A stretch of DNA of 64,000 nucleotides from Acidobacteriota bacterium. Lineage in GTDB: Bacteria; Acidobacteriota; Blastocatellia; Pyrinomonadales; Pyrinomonadaceae. The position numbers and the translations under genes were made by a program. The stretch's first letter is position 1; each line of letters opens with the position of its first letter. Below the pieces are notes generated by a model. It saw only the letters and a program-made list of their open reading frames with translations. It ran no database searches and was not told the DNA's origin. Location of the stretch: positions 62,001 to 126,000 of the forward strand of contig QHXQ01000020.1 in NCBI GenBank assembly GCA_003223935.1. The letters run 5' to 3'. This document shows, one piece after another, positions 9,017-18,301 of this stretch.

Positions 9017-10174
9017 ATGATCAATCAAGAGCGGCTCAAGAATCTCTTGCTCGAACTCGTCCAGATCGACAGCATCTCGCGCAAGGAGCGCGACGTGGCC
9101 GAGCGCATCAAAAAGTATTGCGAAGAGATGGGCGCGCAAGCTGAGATTGACGATGCAGGCGCGAAAGTCGGCGGCAATTCGGGCAACGTGATCGTGCGGT
9201 TTCCGGGCACGATTCCTGATGCTGAACCGATCATGATGAGCGCGCACATGGACACGGTCGTGCCGGGCGAAGGCGTCAAGCCGATCATCGAAGGCGACAT
9301 CATTCGCTCGGACGGCACGACCGTGCTCGGCGGCGACGACAAATCCGGCTGCGCCGTCATCATCGAAACCATTCGCTGCCTGCAAGAGCAGAACATCCCG
9401 CATGCGCCGATTGAAGCGGTCTTCTCCATCTGCGAAGAGGTCGGTCTGCTCGGCGCGAAGCACGTTGACGTGTCACGGCTTAAAGCGAAATACGGTCTCG
9501 TCTTCGACTCAGACGATCCGGGCTTTCTGTTCACCAAAGGGCCTTCGGCCAATCACATGGAGTTTCGCATCTACGGACTTGAGGCGCACGCGGGCGTCGC
9601 ACCTGAAGAGGGCATCTCGGCGATCAAGATCGCGGCTGAAGCGATTGCCGCGATGAAACTCGGCCGCATAGACGAAGAGACCACCGCCAACATCGGCGTC
9701 ATCGAAGGCGGCAAAGCGACCAACATCATCACGAACCTCGTCACCCTGCGCGGCGAAGCACGCTCACTCGACGACGACAAACTCGAAGCGCAGACCGCAC
9801 ACATGGTCAAGTGCTTGGAAGACGCGGCGGCGAAGTATGAAGTCACGGTCGCAGGCGTGACCACGAAGGGCCGGGTCGAGTCAGACATCACGCGCGAGTA
9901 TTATGCGATGGACGTGCCCGAATCTTCGCGCGTCGTGCAACTCGTCTATCAAGCGGCGGCGCGGCTCGGCCAAAAGGTCGAAGTCATGTCATCGGGCGGC
10001 GGCTGCGACGCCAACATCTTCAACAAGCGCGGCATTGAGTGCGCCAACTTCGGCACGGGCATGCGCGCCATCCACACCGTCAAAGAATGGCTCGACGTCA
10101 AAGACATGTACGCCTCGGCCGAGATGACGCTTGAGGTTCTGAAACTCAACGGCGAGTTGGCCATGAACAAGTAG
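9017..10174 (+). CDS. M20/M42-type metallopeptidase, PepT-like
   Basis: 385-residue cytoplasmic zinc peptidase of the M20 family, close in layout to peptidase T-like proteins. Metal and catalytic residues are visible: H77 and D79 in SAHMDTV, bridging D107/D108 in GGDDKSG, and the general base E140 with E141 in CEEVG. A lid/dimerisation domain (about 190-300) with AHAG interrupts the catalytic fold, and a late metal histidine lies near MRAIHT. The start is the ATG at 9017 with a strong GGAGGAG site eight bases upstream. It is followed after seven bases by a small secreted protein gene, probably co-transcribed. Confidence 0.88.
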   Translation: MINQERLKNLLLELVQIDSISRKERDVAERIKKYCEEMGAQAEIDDAGAKVGGNSGNVIVRFPGTIPDAEPIMMSAHMDTVVPGEGVKPIIEGDIIRSDGTTVLGGDDKSGCAVIIETIRCLQEQNIPHAPIEAVFSICEEVGLLGAKHVDVSRLKAKYGLVFDSDDPGFLFTKGPSANHMEFRIYGLEAHAGVAPEEGISAIKIAAEAIAAMKLGRIDEETTANIGVIEGGKATNIITNLVTLRGEARSLDDDKLEAQTAHMVKCLEDAAAKYEVTVAGVTTKGRVESDITREYYAMDVPESSRVVQLVYQAAARLGQKVEVMSSGGGCDANIFNKRGIECANFGTGMRAIHTVKEWLDVKDMYASAEMTLEVLKLNGELAMNK

Positions 10175-10181
10175 CTCGCAG

Positions 10182-10727
10182 ATGAGCAAACATGCGGCGC
10201 TAATAATTCTATCGCTCGCCTGCCTGTGGCTGACCATCGGCGCGGCTCAGACGCAACAGCCGAACGCGCGCACAGACGTTAAGCTGCGGCCACACAAGCG
10301 ACAGTTAATGCTCAACGCTGACGGTCATACGCACCTGCTCGACGTCTCGGCGCAGCTTGAAGCGGCGAAGTTGGATGATGCGACGCCGCTCTTTTTCACG
10401 CGCCGGCCAGATTTCAATTATCTGCTGGCGGCCGTCTGCGGCCCGTCCAAGCTCAAGCCGGACATGCACGAGTGCGGCGCGGGCACGGAATGTGATCTGC
10501 TCTGGGTCAAGCTCACGCCAGCGTGGCGCATCGCCGAAGCACATGCGGCGCTCTACGAATCTTGTTGGCAATCAGCTACGAGCGATGACGGCTACAAGAT
10601 TGACAAGAACATCCTGCGCGCGGAGTACGACAACTTTCTCTTTAAGCATCATTACCGGCTCACCTACGATGCGGCTCAACCTGAACGCGGCCTTGTCATT
10701 GAAGAGTCTGCGTTGAAAGAGAACTAG
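10182..10727 (+). CDS. Secreted protein of unknown function
   Basis: 181 residues with a clear signal peptide (hydrophobic core about 8-20, likely cleaved after GAAQTQ). The mature part has four cysteines (near positions 90, 98, 104 and 128) that could pair in the periplasm. I do not recognise the family. It sits seven bases after the peptidase gene, so the two are probably expressed together. Confidence 0.6.
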   Translation: MSKHAALIILSLACLWLTIGAAQTQQPNARTDVKLRPHKRQLMLNADGHTHLLDVSAQLEAAKLDDATPLFFTRRPDFNYLLAAVCGPSKLKPDMHECGAGTECDLLWVKLTPAWRIAEAHAALYESCWQSATSDDGYKIDKNILRAEYDNFLFKHHYRLTYDAAQPERGLVIEESALKEN

Positions 10728-10821
10728 CCACGCCAAGTTAACGTCTGTGTTGACTTGCCCGGCCATCTAAGTTAGAAACGTCGCGCTCGATTAAATCTCT
10801 ACGCAAGTTGGATCGCTTCCA

Positions 10822-12564
10822 GTGCCCGCACAGTCGCTCGCACGTCTGCTCGAACGGCTCGAAGAGTTGCAGCGCGACTCCGGTGCGCAAGTCCGCGCGC
10901 AGTTGCAAAGTGTGTTGCGCCAACTCGCGCGCCGCCGTTTTCCTGATGCCGCTTCACTGATCCGCTTTCACGAAAGCCTGCTGTTCCTGCGCGCCTATCC
11001 GCCAAGCGCCACGCTGTTGCGCCAGATTGAAAAGATGCTCGCCACGTTCAAGCAACGTGTTGACGAACTGCGCGCGCAGGGCGCTGCGGACTTCGAGACG
11101 TTCTCAGAGTCCGACGTGTCCGGCATCGTCGGCACGGACTTCACTGCCGCGTTCAGCTACGACATCACACGTTGGCTCGCACGCGCGCACCCGCGTCAAG
11201 TTAAACTCGTCTGGGATCGCTTCGATCAGCTCGCGCGCATCACCGCCACCTTCCCGCGCTTTCTCCCGCTCTTCGCCGAGAGCGCCTACGTTGATGCAAG
11301 CGTGCCTTTTCCAAGGTGGCTGCGCGCGGCGAAGAAAAAAGGTGAGACTGAACTCGCGTGGCTGCTCAGACAGTTTGAGCAGTTGCCATTGACGGACAAG
11401 GAGCAGGCGGAACTGTTCGAGCCGATCCAATTCTGGGTGCGTTGGGAACTCGGCGATACAAAAGCCACGCGCACGCACATGCGTCTGTCGGCGCGCGAGA
11501 TTTTCTATCAACGCACGCCGCTCTTGGGCCGGCGCGATGTCTCGCTTGAACGTGAGTTTGCCGCGCCGCCGTTACCCATCGTCAAGCTGTCGCGCACAGA
11601 GGGCGAGCGTCTGCTTGCACAGGGGCGCGACACGATGGCTGTGCGCTTTCGTGAGTTGCACGGTTTCACTTACGGCGATCCTGAAACAGTCTGGCGCGCA
11701 CAGGCAGGGCGCGGCCTCGTGATCTATGTCTGGGGCGTGCCCGCCGCACGTCGTCTGCCGACGCTTGCGTATCACGCGATGTTCTTGTCAAAGAACGGCG
11801 TGCCCTGTGGTTATGCTGAAGGTCTCTCGCTCTTTGAGCGCACGGAGATCGGCGTCAACATCTTCTACACCTTTCGCGCGGGCGAATCCGCTTGGCTCTA
11901 CGCGCGCTTGATGCGTCTCTTTCATCAACTGCTTGGCACGAGCGTCTTCTCGATTGATCCATACCAACTCGGCGCGGGCAACGAAGAGGGGATCGAATCC
12001 GGCGCGTACTGGTTCTATCGCAAACTCGGCTTTCGCCCCACCGATACGGAACTCGTCAAACTCGACGCGCGCGAGTCGCACAAGATCGCCACCCGCGCAG
12101 GCTATCGCACCAGCGCAAACACTCTGCGCCGGCTCGCCACCGGCCACGTCCTCTACGAAGCACCCGACGCCGAACGCGGCACGTGGGATCGCTTCCACGT
12201 CCACCATATCGGTCTGAAGATCGCGCGGCGCATGGGCCGCAAGTTTGGCGGCGACAGCGATAAAATCGGGCGCGCGTCTGTTGCGACAGTCGCCCGCGCG
12301 CTCGACGTGCGGCTTGATTCGTGGCGCGCGGATGAGCAACGCGCCTTCGATGATCTCGCGCTTGTCCTCGCGCTCATCCCTGACCTCGTGCGTTGGTCGG
12401 TCGCAGAGCGGCGCGCGCTCGTGCAAGTCATTCGCGCGAAAGCCAGCGCAGATGAGTTAGATTATCTGCGCCGGCTGCAACGGCACAAACGTTTGCGTCG
12501 TGCGATAATCGAGTTGGGCACGCAGACGCGCACAGACGAACATGCAGGAAGAGACGAAAGTTGA
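10822..12564 (+). CDS. Large uncharacterised protein with GNAT-like segment
   Basis: 580 residues starting at a GTG. No signal peptide or membrane helix. The middle (about 240-400) contains a stretch ending in GIESGAYWFYRKLGFRPTD, which resembles the last strand of a GNAT acyltransferase, but no clear acetyl-CoA P-loop (RxxGxG/A) is seen. The N-terminal 200 residues are helical and arginine-rich. It overlaps the start of era by 23 bases, so the pair is translationally linked. I cannot name the function; a domain search would be decisive. Confidence 0.6.
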   Translation: MPAQSLARLLERLEELQRDSGAQVRAQLQSVLRQLARRRFPDAASLIRFHESLLFLRAYPPSATLLRQIEKMLATFKQRVDELRAQGAADFETFSESDVSGIVGTDFTAAFSYDITRWLARAHPRQVKLVWDRFDQLARITATFPRFLPLFAESAYVDASVPFPRWLRAAKKKGETELAWLLRQFEQLPLTDKEQAELFEPIQFWVRWELGDTKATRTHMRLSAREIFYQRTPLLGRRDVSLEREFAAPPLPIVKLSRTEGERLLAQGRDTMAVRFRELHGFTYGDPETVWRAQAGRGLVIYVWGVPAARRLPTLAYHAMFLSKNGVPCGYAEGLSLFERTEIGVNIFYTFRAGESAWLYARLMRLFHQLLGTSVFSIDPYQLGAGNEEGIESGAYWFYRKLGFRPTDTELVKLDARESHKIATRAGYRTSANTLRRLATGHVLYEAPDAERGTWDRFHVHHIGLKIARRMGRKFGGDSDKIGRASVATVARALDVRLDSWRADEQRAFDDLALVLALIPDLVRWSVAERRALVQVIRAKASADELDYLRRLQRHKRLRRAIIELGTQTRTDEHAGRDES

Positions 12565-13459
12565 GCACACGCCTTATCGCAGCGGCTATGTCGCGCTGAT
12601 CGGGCGACCGAACGCGGGCAAGTCCACGCTCTTGAATCGGCTCGTCGGCGAGAAGATCGCGGCCGTGTCGAACAAGCCGCAGACGACGCGCTATCAGATT
12701 CAGGGCGTCATCACGCGCCCCGAAGGCCAGATCATTTTGGTGGACACGCCGGGCGTTCATCAACCCGGCTACTTGCTTAACCGCCGCATGATGGCCGCCG
12801 TGCATGACGCACTCGCAGGCGTTGATCTCATCTTGCTCATGCGCGACGCTTCGGTCTCGACCGGCAACGGCGACCGCTTCGTCCTCGACCTCGTCAAACA
12901 AGCACAGAAGCCCGCGCTGCTCATCTTGAACAAGACCGACCGGCTCGCGGACAAGGCGAAGCTGCTGCCGCTCATCGAGTGGTACGCGCGCGAGTACGAC
13001 TGGCGCGCCATTCTGCCGCTCTCGGCGCGGACGGGCGATATGGTCGAAGATTTGCTCGCGGAGATCATCAAGCAACTGCCGGAGGGTGAACCCGTCTTCG
13101 CCGCAGATGAGTTGACCGATCAGCCGATGCGCGCCATCGTCGCAGAGATCGTGCGCGAGAAGATTTTGCAGACGACGGGCGAAGAGCTTCCTTACGTCAC
13201 GGCGGTCGTGACCGAAAAATATGAAGAGGTGCGCTCCGATCTCGCGCGCATCAGTTGCGTCATCTTCGTCGAGCGCGCATCGCAGAAGAAGATCATCGTC
13301 GGGCGCGGCGGCGCACGGATCAAAGAGGTTGGCACGCGCGCCCGCCAAGACATCGAACGCCTCGTCGGCCATCGCGTCCACCTTGAACTCTTCGTCAAAG
13401 TCGAAGCCGATTGGCGTAACAGCGAACGCGCACTCAACGAAATAGGAATAAAGCAGTGA
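12542..13459 (+). CDS. era: GTPase Era, 16S rRNA maturation factor
   Basis: 305 residues, full length. G1 GRPNAGKS at 21-28, G3 DTPG, G4 NKTD, and a C-terminal KH domain with IIVGRGGARIKEVG that binds the 3' end of 16S rRNA. Era checks 30S assembly and is an essential cytoplasmic protein in most bacteria. It overlaps the upstream 580-residue gene and is followed by an inverted word repeat and prmA. Confidence 0.96.
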   Translation: MQEETKVEHTPYRSGYVALIGRPNAGKSTLLNRLVGEKIAAVSNKPQTTRYQIQGVITRPEGQIILVDTPGVHQPGYLLNRRMMAAVHDALAGVDLILLMRDASVSTGNGDRFVLDLVKQAQKPALLILNKTDRLADKAKLLPLIEWYAREYDWRAILPLSARTGDMVEDLLAEIIKQLPEGEPVFAADELTDQPMRAIVAEIVREKILQTTGEELPYVTAVVTEKYEEVRSDLARISCVIFVERASQKKIIVGRGGARIKEVGTRARQDIERLVGHRVHLELFVKVEADWRNSERALNEIGIKQ

Positions 13460-13520
13460 CGAGTGCCAAGCAAGCACAAGTCTTTAACTCGGCACTTGTC
13501 ACCCGTCACTTGGCACTGCT
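13453..13520. repeat. Inverted word repeat between era and prmA
   Basis: CAGTGACGAGTGCCAAG at 13455-13471 faces GGCACTTGTCACCCGTCAC and TTGGCACTG up to 13520. Same build as the other junction repeats but with a different word; placed right after the era stop. Confidence 0.75.
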
Positions 13521-13523
13521 CTT

Positions 13524-14366
13524 ATGTCTTGGTTCGCTCTCGATGTCAGATTTGCGGCGGCGGCGCGCGAGGCGGTGGAGTACGCGCTGATGGAGGCGGG
13601 CGCGCTCGGCACGGAGACGAAGGGCAGCGCGGATGAGCTATTGACGAGCGGCTACTTTGAGCGCGTGCCGGAGCGCGAGTCTGTGCGCGCGGCACTCTTT
13701 GAAGCTCTGCGCATCTATGGGCTGCCTTCGTCGGCTGTGCGCGCGATGAGCGGGCGCGAAGTGGCGGCGCACGATTGGTTGGCGGAGTGGAAAGAGAGTT
13801 GGCGACCCGTCGAGGTCGGCGCACGTTTCCTCGTCGCGCCGCCGTGGAGTGAGATCGAAGCGACAGATGAGCGGCTCGTGATCCGCATCGAGCCGGGCAT
13901 GGCCTTCGGCACGGGCACGCACGAGACGACGCGCCTCTGCCTTGCCGCCATCGAAAGACATTTCGACGGCGCGAGTTTCCTAGACGTCGGCACGGGCACA
14001 GGCATCCTCGCCATCGCCGCCGCCAAGCTTCAACCTGACGCGCGCATCACGGCCTGCGACACTGACACAGAAGCGGTTGAGATCGCACAGGCGAACGCGC
14101 AACTGAACGGCGTCGCCAATCAGATCAACTTTTACGTCGGCTCGGTTGATGAACAGACAGCGTCTGCCGATTGCGTCTGCGCAAATCTGACGGCGGACGT
14201 GATCGCGCCGTTGCTGCCTGCGCTCGTCGGCGCGACCTGCGGGCGCTTGATCCTGTCTGGCATTCTCAATACGCAAGCCGAAGCGATCCGCGCACGCCTC
14301 TACGAACTCGGCATCAACGAATGCGAGATGATGGCCGACGGCGAGTGGGTCGCGCTCGTCGTCTGA
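13524..14366 (+). CDS. prmA: Ribosomal protein L11 methyltransferase PrmA
   Basis: 280 residues. An N-terminal substrate-recognition domain (1-90) is followed by a class I SAM methyltransferase: GMAFGTGTHETT before the fold, motif I FLDVGTGTGILAIAAAK, and the catalytic-loop motif ANLTADVI in place of the usual NxxA/NILAN. It trimethylates residues of L11. Its place between era and rsmE fits a translation-associated group, though word repeats separate each gene. Confidence 0.92.
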   Translation: MSWFALDVRFAAAAREAVEYALMEAGALGTETKGSADELLTSGYFERVPERESVRAALFEALRIYGLPSSAVRAMSGREVAAHDWLAEWKESWRPVEVGARFLVAPPWSEIEATDERLVIRIEPGMAFGTGTHETTRLCLAAIERHFDGASFLDVGTGTGILAIAAAKLQPDARITACDTDTEAVEIAQANAQLNGVANQINFYVGSVDEQTASADCVCANLTADVIAPLLPALVGATCGRLILSGILNTQAEAIRARLYELGINECEMMADGEWVALVV

Positions 14367-14454
14367 ATTTAAGTTCAAAGTTCAAGGTTCAAAGGGTGTA
14401 TCTCAAAGCCTGAACCTTGAACCTTGAACCTTAAACCTGCAACTTTGAACTTTA
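14367..14454. repeat. TTCAAGG word repeat between prmA and rsmE
   Basis: TTCAAAGTTCAAGGTTCAAAG (14370-14395 region) faces TGAACCTTGAACCTTGAAC and AACTTTGAACTTT to 14454. Same word as the repeats at 3518 and 18222. Confidence 0.8.
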
Positions 14455-14460
14455 ATCCCT

Positions 14461-15228
14461 ATGACGCGCCGCCGTTTCTATGCTCCACCCGAAGCATTCG
14501 CGCCTGATGGCGCGCGCGTCGTGTTGTCGCGTGAAGAGACGGCGCATTTAGTTAATGTGTTGCGTTTGCGCGCGGGCGATGAGGTGTTTGTGTTCGACGG
14601 CGCGGGCCGCGAGTTCCGCTGCGTCATCACTGAGGCGCGCGGGCGCGATGGCCGCGCGCCGCTCGAAGTCGTGCAACAGGTCGAGCCGCAGCGGCCTGAG
14701 TCGCCGCTTGAGTTGACGCTCGCCGTTGCGTTGTTGAAAGGCGAGAAGTTTGATCTGGTTGTGCAGAAAGCGTGCGAGCTTGGCGTCGCGCGGATCGTGC
14801 CCGTCGTGACGGCGCGGGGCGATGTGCGCTTGCGCGCTGGCAGTGGTGCGGACGCGCGCGTGGCGCGTTGGCAACGACTCGCGCTCGAAGCGGCCAAGCA
14901 ATCGGGGCGGGCGCGCGTGCCAACGGTCAGCGCGCCGGTGTCGCTTGAACCGTTGCTGACGAATGAAGCGGACGCTTCTTCAATGCGTCTACTCTTCACC
15001 GAACGCGACGGCTGCGGTCTGCTGGAGACAAGCAACTCTTGGGCAGCGTGCCCGTCCACATTAACAGCACTCGTCGGGCCGGAGGGCGGTTGGGCGGATG
15101 AAGAACTCGCCTTAGGGCGCGCGGCTGGTTGGCAACTCATCACGTTGGGCGGGCGGACACTGCGCGCGGAGTCAGCCGCCATCGTCGTGCCGGCGCTGCT
15201 GCAACACTTGTGCGGTGATCTGCGTTAA
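14461..15228 (+). CDS. rsmE: 16S rRNA m3U1498 methyltransferase RsmE
   Basis: 255 residues: N-terminal PUA-like RNA-binding domain (1-75) and a C-terminal SPOUT knot with VVQKACELGV, RWQRLALEAAKQSGR, LVGPEGGWADEE and LGGRTLRAESAAI, all diagnostic of RsmE. It methylates N3 of U1498 in 16S rRNA. Last gene of the rightward run; the next gene is convergent. Confidence 0.95.
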   Translation: MTRRRFYAPPEAFAPDGARVVLSREETAHLVNVLRLRAGDEVFVFDGAGREFRCVITEARGRDGRAPLEVVQQVEPQRPESPLELTLAVALLKGEKFDLVVQKACELGVARIVPVVTARGDVRLRAGSGADARVARWQRLALEAAKQSGRARVPTVSAPVSLEPLLTNEADASSMRLLFTERDGCGLLETSNSWAACPSTLTALVGPEGGWADEELALGRAAGWQLITLGGRTLRAESAAIVVPALLQHLCGDLR

Positions 15229-15359
15229 CCGGTCCAGCAAAGAACCCGCACCCGTGCGTGGGTTGTCGAGTATATGTCTGCGGCGCAAAAGCAAAGGGCT
15301 GATCTGGCGACAGACCAGCCCACAAGTTCGTGCCTGTTGCGCGCACCTGCGCCGGTCGC

Positions 15360-16505
15360 TCAGTCGCCGGCCGCGCGCGTGCTGCTTGCGCCGCCGAGCA
15401 TCTCGTCAATCGGTGTGTATTCGAGATTCTGCGCGGTGGCGACCGCTTCGTAAGTCAGCTTGCCCGCGTAAGTGTTGACGCCCTCTTTCAAACCGGGGTC
15501 GCGCGCAATCGCCGCGAGCAGGCCCCGGTTGGCGAGTTGCAGAACGTAAGGCAAGGTCGCATTGGTGAGCGCAAACGTCGAGGTGCGCGGCACAGCGCCG
15601 GGCATGTTGGCGACGCAGTAGTGCAAGACGCCTTCGACGTAGTAGGTGGGATTAGAGTGCGTCGTCGGGTGCGTCGTCTCAATGCAGCCGCCTTGATCCA
15701 CGGCCACGTCCACGATCACCGCGCCGTTCGGCACGTCCTTGAGCATTGAGCGCGTGACGAGCTTCGGCGCGGCTGCGCCGGGCACGAGCACCGCGCCGAT
15801 GATCAGATCGGCCTGCGAGATGGCGTCGTGGATCATGTAAGCGGACGAGGCGAGCGTCGAGATTTTCGTCAGGAAGATGTCGTCAAGTTCGCGCAGCCGA
15901 TCCAAATTGTTATCAATGATCGTGACATGCGCGCCCATGCCGACGGCGATCTTCGCCGCATTCGTGCCAACCACGCCGCCGCCGATGATGACGACGCGCG
16001 CCGCCGGCACGCCCGGCACCCCGCCCAAGAGTATGCCGCGCCCGCCCTGCATCTTCTCCAAGTAGTGCGCGCCGACCTGCACGGCCATGCGGCCGGCAAC
16101 TTCAGACATCGGCGTTAGAAGCGGCAGCGTGCCCTTGCGATCCGTGATCGTCTCGTAGGCGACGCCCGTCACTTTGCGTTCGAGCAATGCTTCGGTCTGC
16201 TTCGGGTCGGGCGCAAGGTGCAAGTAGGTGAAGAGCAGCAAGCCCTCTTTCATGCGCGGGTATTCGGGCGCAATCGGCTCTTTCACCTTCACGATCATCT
16301 CGGCCTCGCCCCACACGTCATCGGCCGAGTCAATGAGCTTTGCGCCCGCACGCTCGTACAACTCGTTCTCAAACCCTGAGCCTGCGCCCGCGTCGCGCTC
16401 GACGATCACCTTATGCCCCGCATCCGTCAACGCGCGCACGCCCGCAGGCGTGAGACCGACACGATATTCGTTGTCTTTAATTTCCTTCGGAAGTCCGACG
16501 AGCAC
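15360..16505 (-). CDS. ald: Alanine dehydrogenase
   Basis: 381 residues, usual length. It interconverts L-alanine and pyruvate with NAD. Substrate-binding and catalytic K75 (VKVKEP) and H96 (YLHLA) are present, and the Rossmann [10 protein letters not shown] loop lies near residue 174. The start is a GTG giving the family N-terminus [10 protein letters not shown], with an AGGAGG site about nine bases upstream; an ATG 27 codons earlier has no such support. The aldehyde dehydrogenase gene ends 147 bases upstream on the same strand. Confidence 0.94.
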   Translation of the reverse strand: MLVGLPKEIKDNEYRVGLTPAGVRALTDAGHKVIVERDAGAGSGFENELYERAGAKLIDSADDVWGEAEMIVKVKEPIAPEYPRMKEGLLLFTYLHLAPDPKQTEALLERKVTGVAYETITDRKGTLPLLTPMSEVAGRMAVQVGAHYLEKMQGGRGILLGGVPGVPAARVVIIGGGVVGTNAAKIAVGMGAHVTIIDNNLDRLRELDDIFLTKISTLASSAYMIHDAISQADLIIGAVLVPGAAAPKLVTRSMLKDVPNGAVIVDVAVDQGGCIETTHPTTHSNPTYYVEGVLHYCVANMPGAVPRTSTFALTNATLPYVLQLANRGLLAAIARDPGLKEGVNTYAGKLTYEAVATAQNLEYTPIDEMLGGASSTRAAGD

Positions 16506-16651
16506 CTTTTCGCGCCTCCTCAGTTTTATTTGTCGGGAATAAAAAGCGTGGACGTAAAGCTTCGCCCGATCCAGACCTGCGTTCACTTGGCCCGAACTGC
16601 GATCAGGTTAGCTTGCTGATAACGACACGCGTTGCCGCACGCCGTCTGCAC

Positions 16652-18220
16652 TTATTCAAAATTCACTTCGTCAATCTGCGCACGTTGCAGCTTGCCGCTA
16701 TAATCCACGTAGATCGACTTCCATTCGGTGAAGATGTCCAGCACTTGCGTGCCCGCTTCGCGGTGGCCGTTGCCGGTCGCTTTCGTGCCGCCGAAGGGCA
16801 GGTGGACTTCTGCGCCGATAGTCGAAGAGTTGACGTAGAAGATGCCCGTGTACATGTCGTTCATCGCACGGAAGGCGCGGTTCACATCCTGCGTATAGAT
16901 CGCGGCGGACAATCCATAACGCACGCCGTTCGCGATCTCGACGGCTTCTTCTAACGAATTCGTCGGGATGACTGCGGTGACGGGGCCGAAGATTTCTTCC
17001 TGCGCGATGCGCATGTCGGGCGCGACGTTCGTGAAGACCGTCGGCTCGATGAAGTAGCCGCGCGCGTGCGCGCCCTTTGCCAGACGATTGCCGCCGCAGG
17101 CTAAGGTCGCGCCGTCTTCGCGTTGACCAATTTCGATGTAGCCCATGATCTTGTGTGCGGCCGCTGCGTTGATGACCGGCCCCACGTCAGTCTGCGCGTC
17201 GCTCCCGTCGCCGACGCGCAAAGCTCTGGCGCGCTCGACCAAGCTTTGCGTGAACTTTTTATAGACTTTCTTGTGCACGACGACACGCGACGAAGCGGTG
17301 CAGCGTTGCCCCGACGTGCCGAACGCGCCCCAGATTGTGCCTTCGATGGCGTTGTCAATGTCCGCGTCGTCCATCACGATGATGACGTTCTTGCCGCCCA
17401 TCTCAAGCGAGCAGATCGCATTGCGGTCGGCACACGAAGCAGCGATCACACGGCCCGTCTCGGTCGAGCCGGTGAAAGAGATCAAACGCACATTGCGGTG
17501 TTCGACGAGCGCACGACCCGCCGTCTCGCCGTAGCCTGTGACGACGTTGACGACGCCTTTCGGAATGCCAGCCTCTTCGCAAGCCTTGACGAGATTGATC
17601 GTCGAGAGCGGCGTATCCTCGGCCGGTTTGATGACAACCGTGTTGCCGCACACAAGCGCCGGGATCAATTTCCACGAAGGGATCGCCATTGGAAAATTCC
17701 AAGGCGTAATCAAGCCACACAAGCCGACGGGTTGGCGCACGCACATGGCAAACTTGTCGGGCATCTCGGCGGGCGTGGTGAAGCCGTGCAAGCGCCGGCC
17801 TTCGCCGGCCGTGAAGAACGTGCAATCAATCGCCTCTTGTACGTCGCCGCCGGTCTCCTTCAAGACCTTGCCCATCTCGCGCGTCATCGCGGCCGCATAA
17901 GCGTCCTTGTTGCGGATGAGAATGTCGCCCAAGCGAAACAGCAGTTCAGCGCGACGCGGCGCGGGCAGACGTTTCCACCCGTCGGCCGCAGCCTGCGCCG
18001 CCGCAACTGCGCGCGCCACATCTTCCACAGTCGAAAGTGCAAACCGGCCGACCACGTCGCGCGTGTCGGCCGGGTTGATGTTCTCGAAGTGTTCGCCTGA
18101 AGCTGAGGCGACCCACTCACCGCCGATGTAGTTGTGATAAGTCTCGACCGTCGTACGCGGCGCGGCGGCGCGCGCCTGTTTCTTCGCCTGCTTACTGACC
18201 GCCTTTTTCGCTTGAGCCAT
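16652..18220 (-). CDS. NAD(P)-dependent aldehyde dehydrogenase
   Basis: 522 residues. A lysine/alanine-rich leader (1-25) precedes a complete ALDH fold: ITPWNFP with N175, K198 in VIKPAEDTP, general base E273 in LEMGGK and nucleophile C307 in GQRCTA. The closest general resemblance is to the semialdehyde dehydrogenases (ketoglutarate, succinate or aminoadipate semialdehyde), but the substrate cannot be fixed from sequence. It is bounded upstream by an inverted word repeat. Oxidises an aldehyde to the acid in the cytoplasm. Confidence 0.88.
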   Translation of the reverse strand: MAQAKKAVSKQAKKQARAAAPRTTVETYHNYIGGEWVASASGEHFENINPADTRDVVGRFALSTVEDVARAVAAAQAAADGWKRLPAPRRAELLFRLGDILIRNKDAYAAAMTREMGKVLKETGGDVQEAIDCTFFTAGEGRRLHGFTTPAEMPDKFAMCVRQPVGLCGLITPWNFPMAIPSWKLIPALVCGNTVVIKPAEDTPLSTINLVKACEEAGIPKGVVNVVTGYGETAGRALVEHRNVRLISFTGSTETGRVIAASCADRNAICSLEMGGKNVIIVMDDADIDNAIEGTIWGAFGTSGQRCTASSRVVVHKKVYKKFTQSLVERARALRVGDGSDAQTDVGPVINAAAAHKIMGYIEIGQREDGATLACGGNRLAKGAHARGYFIEPTVFTNVAPDMRIAQEEIFGPVTAVIPTNSLEEAVEIANGVRYGLSAAIYTQDVNRAFRAMNDMYTGIFYVNSSTIGAEVHLPFGGTKATGNGHREAGTQVLDIFTEWKSIYVDYSGKLQRAQIDEVNFE

Positions 18221-18221
18221 A

Positions 18222-18296
18222 AGTTTCAGGTTACAAGTTTAAGGTTCAAGGTTTCGTGCCTTTCAACTTGAAACCTTGAACCTTAAACTTGTAACT
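18222..18296. repeat. Inverted word repeat between htrA and aldehyde dehydrogenase
   Basis: AAGTTTCAGGTTACAAG and TTTAAGGTTCAAGG (18221-18252) face CTTGAACCTTAAACTTGTAAC (18276-18296 region). Placed just after the stop of the HtrA gene. Confidence 0.78.
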
Positions 18297-18301
18297 CTTT
18301 T

